Of a stretch of DNA of 12,664 nucleotides, positions 1-6,287 are shown one piece after another; within the stretch, counting starts at the first letter, position 1; every line of letters begins with the position of its first letter. Source of the stretch: Butyrivibrio sp. Its GTDB lineage: Bacteria > Bacillota_A > Clostridia > Lachnospirales > Lachnospiraceae. Where the stretch lies: contig NZ_JAILQF010000383.1 of the NCBI RefSeq assembly GCF_024699075.1, positions 1-12,664 of the forward strand. Direction: 5' to 3'. The notes beneath the pieces were generated by a model. It saw only the letters and a list, made by a program, of their open reading frames with translations, did no database searches and had not been told where the DNA came from. A program made the position numbers and the translations under genes.

Positions 1-34
1 GAAAGTTACTTTACAATACGAAAGGAGATTTTAC

Positions 35-727
35 ATGATTTACTCAACAGAGGTAAAAAACATGTGCCCTGTAACTCAAGGGGTACACCATGGCGCAGCT
101 CCCATTCCGGAAGAGGCTAAGTGGGTTAAGTCAAAAGAAATTAAGGACATCTCAGGCTATACACATGGTATCGGCTGGTGTGCTCCTCAGCAGGGTTGCT
201 GTAAGCTTTCCCTTAATGTTAAGGAAGGTATCATTCAGGAGGCACTTGTTGAGACTATTGGTTGTTCAGGTATGACACATTCTGCAGCTATGGCTTCAGA
301 AATTCTTCCTGGTCTTACAGTTCTTGAAGCTCTTAACACAGACCTTGTTTGTGACGCTATCAACACAGCTATGAGAGAGCTTTTCCTTCAGATCGTTTAT
401 GGTCGTACACAGTCTGCATTCTCAGAAGACGGACTTCAGATCGGTGCTGGTCTTGAAGATCTTGGTAAGGGTAACCGTTCAATGGTTGGTACAACATACG
501 GTACTCTTGAGAAGGGACCTCGTTATCTCGAGCTTACAGATGGTTACATCACAGATATCGCTCTTGATGAGAACGATGAGATCATCGGATACAAGTATGT
601 TAACTTTGGTAAGATGATGGACTTCATCAAGGCTGGTGACGATGCTAACACAGCTCTTGAGAAGGCTAAAGGACAGTATGGACGTGTTGCAGATGCAGTT
701 CGTTGCATCGATCCTAGACACGAGTAA
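35..727 (+). CDS. Iron-sulfur cluster assembly scaffold-like (NifU/IscU-related) protein
   Basis: A 230-residue soluble protein that I recognise as the NifU/IscU-like partner usually encoded beside GGGtGRT proteins. The core looks IscU-like: cysteines at C55/C56, C77 (GCSGMTHSAAMASEIL, resembling the GCGSA-type motif of IscU) and C106 are spaced much like the three cluster-binding cysteines of scaffolds. Further cysteines are C11, C49 and C224. It is longer than classical IscU (about 130 residues), with an added C-terminal part of unknown role. The start at 35 is supported by AAAGGAG eight bases upstream. It lies 24 bases before the next gene, clearly in one operon. Codons are strongly biased (CGT, GGT, AAC, AAG, CTT), as in highly expressed genes. 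A cluster-scaffold role is inferred from family resemblance; the physiological client is not known to me. Confidence 0.85.
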   Translation: MIYSTEVKNMCPVTQGVHHGAAPIPEEAKWVKSKEIKDISGYTHGIGWCAPQQGCCKLSLNVKEGIIQEALVETIGCSGMTHSAAMASEILPGLTVLEALNTDLVCDAINTAMRELFLQIVYGRTQSAFSEDGLQIGAGLEDLGKGNRSMVGTTYGTLEKGPRYLELTDGYITDIALDENDEIIGYKYVNFGKMMDFIKAGDDANTALEKAKGQYGRVADAVRCIDPRHE

Positions 728-751
728 TCATAGGTAAGGAGGAATATAATA

Positions 752-1771
752 ATGGCTTTATTTGAATCATATGAAAGAAGAGAGCCCCAGATCCTGGCTT
801 GCCTTAAGGAGTATGGAATCTCTTCAATTGAAGAATGTAGAGATATTTGCATGAATGCTGGTATCGATGTTTACAAGCTCATCGAAGGCATTCAGCCAAT
901 CTGTTTTGAAAATGCAAAGTGGGCTTACACAGTAGGTGCTGCTATCGCAATCAAGAAGAACTGCCGTAAGGCTGCTGACGCTGCTGCAGCTATCGGTATC
1001 GGTCTTCAGGCTTTCTGTATCCCTGGATCAGTTGCTGATCGTCGTAAAGTAGGTCTTGGCCATGGTAACCTTGGTAAGATGCTTCTTGAAGAGGATACAG
1101 AGTGCTTCGCATTCCTTGCTGGTCACGAGTCATTCGCAGCAGCTGAGGGTGCTATCGGTATCGCAGAGAAGGCTAACAAAGTTCGTCAGAAACCTCTCCG
1201 CGTTATCCTTAACGGTCTTGGAAAAGACGCTGCACAGATCATCTCTCGTATCAACGGTTTCACATATGTTGAGACTGAGTACGATTACTACACAGGTGAG
1301 GTTAAGGAAGTATTCAGAAAGTGCTACTCTAAGGATGCTAACTCACCTCGTGCAAAGGTTAACTGCTACGGCGCTAACGACGTACAGGAAGGTGTTGCAA
1401 TCATGTGGAAGGAGAACGTTGACGTATCTATCACAGGTAACTCAACTAACCCTACAAGATTCCAGCACCCAGTTGCAGGTACATACAAGAAAGAGCGTGT
1501 TGAAGCTGGTAAGAAGTACTTCTCAGTTGCTTCAGGTGGTGGTACAGGTCGTACACTTCACCCAGATAACATGGCTGCAGGTCCTGCTTCCTATGGTATG
1601 ACAGATACTATGGGTCGTATGCACTCAGACGCTCAGTTCGCAGGTTCATCTTCAGTTCCTGCTCACGTTGAGATGATGGGTCTTATCGGCGCTGGTAACA
1701 ACCCTATGGTTGGTATGACAGTTTCTACAGCAGTTTCTATCGAAGAGGCTGCAAAGGCTGGTAAGTTCTAA
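752..1771 (+). CDS. GGGtGRT protein
   Basis: A 339-residue protein carrying the name-giving motif GGGTGRT at residues 262-268, followed by a conserved-looking glycine/methionine-rich C-terminus (NMAAGPASYGMTDTMGRMHSD, GLIGAGNNPMVGMTVS). The N-terminal 100 residues hold several cysteines (C17, C29, C33, C52), possible metal or cluster ligands, though I cannot assign them. There is no signal peptide or membrane segment, so it is probably cytosolic. Translation starts after AGGAGG (737-742), nine bases from the ATG. It is co-transcribed with the NifU-like gene and ends in a strong terminator. Codon bias matches its partner, implying abundance. The family is known mainly by name; its biochemical function is, as far as I know, undetermined, and a link to Fe-S chemistry is inferred from the fixed neighbour. 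Confidence 0.85.
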   Translation: MALFESYERREPQILACLKEYGISSIEECRDICMNAGIDVYKLIEGIQPICFENAKWAYTVGAAIAIKKNCRKAADAAAAIGIGLQAFCIPGSVADRRKVGLGHGNLGKMLLEEDTECFAFLAGHESFAAAEGAIGIAEKANKVRQKPLRVILNGLGKDAAQIISRINGFTYVETEYDYYTGEVKEVFRKCYSKDANSPRAKVNCYGANDVQEGVAIMWKENVDVSITGNSTNPTRFQHPVAGTYKKERVEAGKKYFSVASGGGTGRTLHPDNMAAGPASYGMTDTMGRMHSDAQFAGSSSVPAHVEMMGLIGAGNNPMVGMTVSTAVSIEEAAKAGKF

Positions 1772-1792
1772 TTATAAATTATTAGAAATTTA

Positions 1793-1838
1793 AAGGGATT
1801 GTTCTTTTGGCATAAGCCAAGAGAACAACCCCTTTTTT
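1793..1838 (+). terminator. Intrinsic terminator after the NifU-like/GGGtGRT operon
   Basis: A 19-bp stem (1793-1811 with 1816-1834), with one A-C mismatch and one wobble pair, is closed by an ATAA loop and followed by six T (1833-1838). It begins 21 bases after the stop at 1771. Read on the minus strand, the same stem is followed by TTTAAATTT, so it may also stop the convergent yitT-type transcript, less efficiently. Confidence 0.93.
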
Positions 1839-1900
1839 ATTGGCCAAGGCAATCAAATCGCAAGGATAGAAGCACATGTTTATGTACGAAGTTTTAGTTG

Positions 1901-2791
1901 TTAATTATTCGGATGCATGTAGAAGTTTCCGTTAACCTGCTCTGTCTTGATGACATTGAGGAATGCTTCGGGATCTATGTCAAGTATTTCTGCAACAACA
2001 GTTCTTAGCTCATCGCTTGATACCACGGAATATACGATGGTTCTATCAGCGTTCTGGTAAGAACCGTATGCATCTATATCTGTTGCGCCATGACCTGTAA
2101 GTTCATAGATCATATCTGCAATCTCTTTAGGCTTTTGTGTGACTATAAGCAGGGTATTCTTTTTATATCGTTTATATAGAATATGTATAACCTGTGTTGA
2201 TGAGAACTGAAAGATTATAGAGTACAAAGCCTTGTCCCATCCGAAGATGAATCCATCTATAGAAAGAACGATAGCATTGAATATCAGGATATAGTTGAAT
2301 GAATCAACTCCGAATTTTTCAGATATAGCGATCGCTATAAAATCAGTTCCACCTGTAGTTGCATCAGCTTTAAGACATAAGGTTATAGCAAATCCGTTTA
2401 CAAGACCGCCGAATATACTGATAAGAAGTACATCATAGGTTATCGCATGAACCGGGATCTGATCAGTAAGAAATGTTACTATAAGTATAGTAATACAGGA
2501 ATATATGGTGAATTTCTTGCCTATATGTCTGTAAGCTATGACAATAGGAACAGAGTTCATAAGGAAATAGATAACACCATAAGGAACTGCAATTCCAAGA
2601 AACTTTTGAAAGATTGCCTGGAGTAGAAGAGTAAGACCTGCGAATCCGCCTGGGAGAAGATCTCCTGTATAGACGAATGTACGCAGGTTGACAGACATTA
2701 TTATTCCGGCACAGATACATAGAATAATTCTCCAAATATCACTTTGCTTGAACTGAAGAACTTCTCTTGATGCCAATTTTTTACGCAACAT
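1901..2791 (-). CDS. YitT family membrane protein (DUF161 plus DUF2179)
   Basis: A 296-residue integral membrane protein. The first two thirds contain about five or six hydrophobic helices, including the GLVNGFAITLCLKADATTGGTDFIA region typical of YitT/DUF161 proteins. The last 80 or so residues form a soluble DUF2179-like domain (KPKEIADMIYELTGHGATDIDAYGSY... to the end), as in Bacillus YitT relatives. The family's transport substrate is not established. I chose the ATG at 2789-2791 because AAGAGGT lies about ten bases upstream on the minus strand. An in-frame ATG at 2846-2848 would add 19 residues (MLRLLVTRQII...) but has no ribosome binding site. The gene converges on the GGGtGRT operon and shares its terminator region. 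Confidence 0.88.
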   Translation of the reverse strand: MLRKKLASREVLQFKQSDIWRIILCICAGIIMSVNLRTFVYTGDLLPGGFAGLTLLLQAIFQKFLGIAVPYGVIYFLMNSVPIVIAYRHIGKKFTIYSCITILIVTFLTDQIPVHAITYDVLLISIFGGLVNGFAITLCLKADATTGGTDFIAIAISEKFGVDSFNYILIFNAIVLSIDGFIFGWDKALYSIIFQFSSTQVIHILYKRYKKNTLLIVTQKPKEIADMIYELTGHGATDIDAYGSYQNADRTIVYSVVSSDELRTVVAEILDIDPEAFLNVIKTEQVNGNFYMHPNN

Positions 2792-3026
2792 AGTATGTAT
2801 ACCTCTTGTAGTTATAATAATCTGACGAGTGACCAATAATCTGAGCATTAGTGTTTAATATATATCTTTTTACATCATGCAAGGAATATTATGTTGTCAA
2901 TCAGATGCCAGATTTATTCTACACCCACATTGTTTTTAATGTACATAGCCAAGTGCAGTATTTATGCATGTTTTTGTGTATACAAGGATGCACATATGTA
3001 GCTTTAGATTGTGATTGAATTTGTGC
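2792..3026. other. Intergenic region between the yitT-type gene and mntP
   Basis: This is 235 AT-rich bases with no supported gene. A perfect minus-strand TTGACA lies at 2895-2900, but no good -10 box sits 16-18 bases downstream. A weaker pair is TTGCAT followed 16 bases later by TATTAA. Neither is convincing alone; a promoter for the yitT-type gene probably lies here. I see no intrinsic terminator after mntP. Confidence 0.4.
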
Positions 3027-3635
3027 TTAAATAAATGATCGTATGAAGATTTCGAGGCCTATTATTATAAGGATTGTGCCACCAAGGTAGTTAGCATACT
3101 GCTGGAGTCTGCAGCCACATATTTTGCCAAGCTTTACTCCAAGCAAGCAAATGATAAAGGTAACTACTGCGATAATGATCGAGCTTCCAAAAGCTTCGAG
3201 AGCACTGTAATTTGCTATTGCAAATCCAACAGAAAGAGCATCGATTGAAGTTGCGATACCCTGGATAAAGAGAGTCTTGTTGCTAAGACAGCGCTCTTTA
3301 TTGTCAGAATCAGTTTCTATCTGTTCGCAGCAATTCTTTCTTTCTTTAATTCCTTCTACGATCATCTGGATACCAATATATAAAAGGAGTATAAGGGCTA
3401 TCCATGGAATGCACTTCTGGAAGGAAACAAAAGCCTTTTGGATAGTATGAACGCAGAGCCAGCCGATCATTGGCATTGCAAACTGGAAAAATGCGTAAAT
3501 ACCTGCCATTTTCATATGTCTTGAGCGTGACATGTTGGGCTCTTTGAGTCCATTGGCAATGCATACTGAAAAAGCGTCCATTGCAAGACCTGTGCCAAGG
3601 CCTATGCTTAGGATAAGAAAATCTAAGATCATCAT
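3027..3635 (-). CDS. mntP: Manganese efflux pump MntP
   Basis: A 202-residue, six-helix membrane protein of the MntP (formerly UPF0059/YebN) family, which exports Mn(II) from the cytoplasm. The protein is an internal duplication, and both halves show the family's signature with an acidic residue in the membrane: GLGTGLAMDAFSVCIANGL near the N-terminus and GIATSIDALSVGFAIANY in the second half. The central loop (CCEQIETDSDNKERC) is polar and somewhat long, making the protein slightly larger than the usual 180-190 residues. ATG at 3633-3635 has AGGTAGG just upstream; the next codon is also ATG. A long structured leader with a manganese-riboswitch-like aptamer and terminator precedes it, which independently supports the assignment: expression is expected to rise when Mn(II) is high. 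Confidence 0.93.
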   Translation of the reverse strand: MMILDFLILSIGLGTGLAMDAFSVCIANGLKEPNMSRSRHMKMAGIYAFFQFAMPMIGWLCVHTIQKAFVSFQKCIPWIALILLLYIGIQMIVEGIKERKNCCEQIETDSDNKERCLSNKTLFIQGIATSIDALSVGFAIANYSALEAFGSSIIIAVVTFIICLLGVKLGKICGCRLQQYANYLGGTILIIIGLEIFIRSFI

Positions 3636-3660
3636 AACAATACCTACCTGTTTTTATTTT

Positions 3661-3705
3661 TCCGGTCTGTATCCGGATAAGATGAGTTTTGGAATATATT
3701 CCAAA
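3661..3705 (-). other. Hairpins in the mntP 5' untranslated region below the riboswitch terminator
   Basis: Two symmetrical elements lie between the riboswitch terminator and the mntP start. One is an 18-base perfect palindrome TTTGGAATATATTCCAAA (3688-3705). The other is a stem TCCGG/CCGGA (3661-3665 with 3673-3677) with a seven-base loop. In the transcript neither is followed by a U-run, so they are not terminators. They may structure the leader near the ribosome binding site, or the palindrome could be a protein-binding site. Confidence 0.5.
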
Positions 3706-3742
3706 GCTTTTGTGCCATCGCGCCATATATACGCATAAAAAA

Positions 3743-3794
3743 CGAGACAGATGTAAAGCCCTCAGCATTATGTGAAAGCTTTACATGAGTCTCG
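3743..3794 (-). terminator. Expression-platform terminator of the mntP leader
   Basis: On the minus strand the arms 3794-3778 and 3759-3743 pair over 15 of 17 positions (CGAGAC..ATGTAAAGC with its complement, central 2-base mismatch). The 18-base loop is followed by six U (3742-3737). Bases 3785-3794 of the 5' arm also form the 3' side of the aptamer's closing stem, so terminator and ligand-bound aptamer are mutually exclusive. That is the layout of a transcriptional ON switch. Confidence 0.9.
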
Positions 3795-3874
3795 CAATTT
3801 AAAATAAGCCAGGTTTTTGCCAAAACCAGTATGTTGACTTATTACGTTCATATGCACGTTTGCTACTCCCTCAT
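3785..3874 (-). ncRNA. yybP-ykoY-type manganese riboswitch aptamer upstream of mntP
   Basis: Minus-strand RNA reading AUGAG-GGAGUAGC at its 5' end (from 3874) and GCGAGA-CUCAU at its 3' end (to 3785). AUGAG/CUCAU closes P1. The GGAGUAGC and GCNAGAC blocks match the conserved yybP-ykoY junction sequences as I remember them. A long second arm begins AAUAAGUCAACA and ends UGGCUUAUU: AAUAAG pairs with CUUAUU, and an inner GGUUUU pairs with AAAACC. This matches the GUC..CA/GGCUU pattern of the second metal-site arm. A short P2 (ACGU/ACGU) sits between. The family senses Mn(II) and classically precedes mntP. The downstream terminator shares the P1 3' strand, so Mn(II) binding should permit read-through. 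Confidence 0.88.
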
Positions 3875-3879
3875 GGAGT

Positions 3880-3885
3880 ATTATA
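3880..3885 (-). promoter_or_regulatory. -10 box for the mntP riboswitch transcript
   Basis: A perfect TATAAT on the minus strand, six bases before the A at 3874 that begins the aptamer's P1 stem, placing a likely start exactly at the riboswitch 5' end. The -35 is poor (best is TGTAAA at a 16-base spacing). The -10 overlaps the end of the thioredoxin terminator's U-run. Confidence 0.6.
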
Positions 3886-3922
3886 AAAAACAAGACTTAA
3901 ATTTACATTTAAGTCTTGTTTT
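3882..3922 (-). terminator. Intrinsic terminator after thioredoxin
   Basis: A perfect 16-bp inverted repeat (3887-3902 with 3907-3922, arms AAAACAAGACTTAAAT and its complement) with a four-base loop lies 32 bases after the thioredoxin stop. On the minus strand it ends in a run of six U (3890-3885). The plus-strand reading has a weaker U-run. It separates thioredoxin from the mntP riboswitch unit. Confidence 0.9.
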
Positions 3923-3954
3923 AATTTACCATAATAAGAAGCTTGTGACAAGAA

Positions 3955-4266
3955 TTATTTGCCGATCATTTTAAGAAGCTCTGACTTTGGCTTTGCACCT
4001 ATGCTCTTTTCAACGATATCGCCATCTTTAAAGAAGCCGATTGTAGGAATAGACATTACTCCATACTTGGATGCAAGATCCTGCTCATCATCAACATTGA
4101 TCTTTCCAACCTTGATATCGTCATTTTCTTCTGCGATCTGATCTACTACAGGAGCCATCATCTTGCAAGGTCCGCACCAGTCTGCGTAGAAATCTACAAG
4201 AACGGGCTTGTCTGACTTAAGTACTTCTGCTTCGAAATTATCTGATGTAAGCTGTATTATTGACAT
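3955..4266 (-). CDS. trxA: Thioredoxin
   Basis: A 103-residue single-domain thioredoxin that reduces protein disulfides in the cytosol with electrons from thioredoxin reductase. The active site WCGPC is at residues 30-34, the buried aspartate is D25 (VDFYADWCGPCK), and the cis-proline loop is SIPT with P74. Length and motif order are typical, and no signal peptide is present. ATG at 4264-4266 follows AAGGAG with a seven-base spacing. The gene is monocistronic by layout: divergent from the cardiolipin synthase upstream and closed by its own terminator downstream. No reductase gene is adjacent in this window. Confidence 0.96.
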   Translation of the reverse strand: MSIIQLTSDNFEAEVLKSDKPVLVDFYADWCGPCKMMAPVVDQIAEENDDIKVGKINVDDEQDLASKYGVMSIPTIGFFKDGDIVEKSIGAKPKSELLKMIGK

Positions 4267-4292
4267 ATAAATTCTCCTTTTTAAGTTGAATC

Positions 4293-4326
4293 ATTATAAC
4301 GGTTAGTTACGTATAACAATATTATA
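4293..4326 (-). promoter_or_regulatory. Candidate -10 boxes for trxA
   Basis: Two perfect TATAAT hexamers occur on the minus strand (4293-4298 and 4321-4326) in the AT-rich gap upstream of trxA. The nearer would give an untranslated leader of about 20 bases containing only the ribosome binding site. -35 matches are weak: TTGTTA is 15 bases from the nearer box. Confidence 0.35.
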
Positions 4327-4408
4327 TACATAAATCTTCAAAAATGGTACAACAAAATTAAATTTTACACAATTTTAAGAAGTAGATGAATCTGCACTTG
4401 ATTCATCG

Positions 4409-4433
4409 TGCTATAATGCTAACGTGTTATAAT
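4409..4433 (+). promoter_or_regulatory. Tandem extended -10 promoters for cardiolipin synthase
   Basis: Two extended -10 elements lie 16 bases apart: TGC-TATAAT (box 4412-4417) and TGT-TATAAT (box 4428-4433). Neither has a good -35, which fits extended -10 promoters. Their position downstream of the first in-frame ATG (4386) argues that translation starts further on. Confidence 0.6.
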
Positions 4434-4475
4434 AAGAAAGGAACTGATAAACGTCTGATGATCATGAGGGAACAG

Positions 4476-6107
4476 ATGCAGAATAATAGTGAAGTTTATC
4501 AAGGTAAGACCAAAAAGAAGTCATTTGACGAATCAATAAAATCAAAGATCAATCCCAAAGGAAAAGCTAACAGAAATGCCCAGAACAGCGTTAACAGAAT
4601 TGCCGCTATTGCAATTTTTACATTTGTTCAGGTGTTATGGCTTGGGTATATTCTGATCAGGTTTAGTATATACAGCATATATATTCAGATTGCATTTAGT
4701 CTGTTGTCTATAATAATAGTGCTGACTATTTACGGAAGGCATACTAACTCTGCAAATAAGATGCCATGGATGATATTCATAATGTTCGTTCCTGTTTTTG
4801 GTATCCTTTTGTATGTGCTTATGGGTCGCCCCGGGGTTACTTCAAAGGCAAGAAAAAGGTTTGAAGAGATAGACTCCAAGATTATGACATATTTAAAGCC
4901 CAAAAAGAAAAATTTCTATGATCTTGAAAAGATCAATCCATATATTGCTTCAAGAATCAAATATGTTGAAGATTATGGACACTTTCCGGTGTATACTAAT
5001 ACGGATGTAGTATACTTTGATGATGCCAAAAAGGGAATAGATGATCAGGTGAGGGAACTTAAAAAGGCAAGAAGCTTCATATTTATGGAGTACTATGCCA
5101 TACAGGATACCGAAACCTTCGAACCTATAAAGGAAGTCCTTGCCCAGAAAGCTGCAGAGGGACTGGAAGTCAGGGTTATATATGATGATATTGGAAGCGG
5201 CGGTTTTATAAATGGCGAGTTTATAAAAAGGATGGAAGATCTTGGCATAAAGTGCCGTGTATTTAACCATGTAAGCCCTTTTTTCCAGGTCATCATGAAT
5301 AATCGAGACCACAGGAAGATCACTGTAATAGATGGAAAAGTAGGTTATACAGGCGGATATAACCTTGCAGACCTTTATACTCACAAGATAGCGCCTCACG
5401 GATTCTGGAAGGATACAGGAGTAAGGATTACCGGAGACGGAGTGGTTACTTTGACAGCTCTTTTCCTGGAAATGTGGAATGCTGTTAAGGCTAATGATAT
5501 TGATGATAATGATCTTTCGATATTTTTCCCAAGAGTGTCATACACTGCTACAGAAAAGGGAAATTATGTTCAGCCTTATGCTGAAACTCCTCTTGATGAG
5601 GAGCTTCTTGGAGAGAATATCTATATGGGTATTCTTCAGACAGCCAAGAAGTACTGCTGGTTTGTGACACCTTATCTTGTAATTACGGATGAACTTAGCA
5701 GGGAATTTGAGATGGCTGTTAAAAGGGGCGTTGATGTAAGGATCATAACTCCCGGAATTCCAGATAAAAAGGTTGTAAATGCTATCACCAAATCTTATTA
5801 TAATCAGCTTGCAAGAAATGGGGTACGTATTTTTGAATATACTCCCGGATTTTGTCATGCCAAGATGTGTATTGCAGATGGCGAGTGTGCGACGGTTGGA
5901 ACACTTAATCTTGACTTCAGATCCTTGTATCTACATTTTGAAGATGGCGTATATCTTTACAAGTGTAATGCTATTAAAGATATAGAAGTCGATTTTGTCA
6001 AAATGTTCGAAGTATCAAATGAAGTTACTGATATGTATCATTCGCACAGAAGCGTTCCGCTTCGAATAAGCCAGTGCGCTCTAAGAATAGTAGCACCGCT
6101 TGTATAA
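4476..6107 (+). CDS. cls: Cardiolipin synthase (phospholipase D family)
   Basis: A membrane enzyme that joins two phosphatidylglycerol molecules to form cardiolipin and glycerol. With the start used here it has 543 residues. After a basic N-terminal stretch come about three hydrophobic segments (RIAAIAIFTFVQVLWLGYIL, YIQIAFSLLSIIIVLTIYG, MPWMIFIMFVPVFGILLYVL). These are followed by two phospholipase D domains with HxKx4D motifs at H279/K281 (HRKITVID) and H461/K463/D468 (HAKMCIAD, then GTLNLDFRS). Earlier in-frame ATGs exist at 4386, 4413, 4458 and 4464, but 4386 precedes the likely promoters. I prefer 4476 because GAGGGA lies six bases upstream; 4458 after AAAGGAA is possible with long spacing. 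No clear terminator follows the gene. Confidence 0.92.
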   Translation: MQNNSEVYQGKTKKKSFDESIKSKINPKGKANRNAQNSVNRIAAIAIFTFVQVLWLGYILIRFSIYSIYIQIAFSLLSIIIVLTIYGRHTNSANKMPWMIFIMFVPVFGILLYVLMGRPGVTSKARKRFEEIDSKIMTYLKPKKKNFYDLEKINPYIASRIKYVEDYGHFPVYTNTDVVYFDDAKKGIDDQVRELKKARSFIFMEYYAIQDTETFEPIKEVLAQKAAEGLEVRVIYDDIGSGGFINGEFIKRMEDLGIKCRVFNHVSPFFQVIMNNRDHRKITVIDGKVGYTGGYNLADLYTHKIAPHGFWKDTGVRITGDGVVTLTALFLEMWNAVKANDIDDNDLSIFFPRVSYTATEKGNYVQPYAETPLDEELLGENIYMGILQTAKKYCWFVTPYLVITDELSREFEMAVKRGVDVRIITPGIPDKKVVNAITKSYYNQLARNGVRIFEYTPGFCHAKMCIADGECATVGTLNLDFRSLYLHFEDGVYLYKCNAIKDIEVDFVKMFEVSNEVTDMYHSHRSVPLRISQCALRIVAPLV

Positions 6108-6145
6108 ACTTAAAGCGATTATGAAATACTGTTTACTAAGGCATA

Positions 6146-6270
6146 AAGTCATGTAATAATGCTTACTAATATAAAGAGTAGAATCATGTAATAATGCTTA
6201 CTAATATAAAGAATAGAATCATGTAATAATGATTACTTATATAAAAAATAGAATTATTGAATAATAAATA
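6146..6270 (+). repeat. 35-bp direct repeats upstream of the MATE gene
   Basis: Three adjacent units of exactly 35 bases start at 6146, 6181 and 6216, differing from their neighbours at about three positions each, with a degraded fourth from 6251. The core is TCATGTAATAATGCTTACTA, and each contains GTAA-N6-TTAC dyad symmetry, perfect as GTAAT-AATG-ATTAC in the third unit. They fill most of the gap between cls and the MATE gene. Units are contiguous without spacers, so this is not CRISPR. They could be operator iterons, promoter modules (each has TATAAA-like boxes) or a simple minisatellite. Confidence 0.85.
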
Positions 6271-6287
6271 GATAGGAATAAGTTGTT

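Noticed and set aside
2895..2900. Perfect TTGACA as the -35 of the yitT-type promoter
   Set aside because: No acceptable -10 box at 16-18 bases (the 17-base position reads TGATGT), so not called as a promoter.
2849..3026. tRNA or small RNA in the intergenic region
   Set aside because: No cloverleaf, T-loop motif or stable stem with U-run could be found by eye.
6097..6117. CGCTT/AAGCG inverted repeat at the cls stop as a terminator
   Set aside because: Only five base pairs, an eleven-base loop and no U-run.
6146..6270. CRISPR array
   Set aside because: The 35-bp units are contiguous, with no unique spacers, and there are no cas genes nearby.
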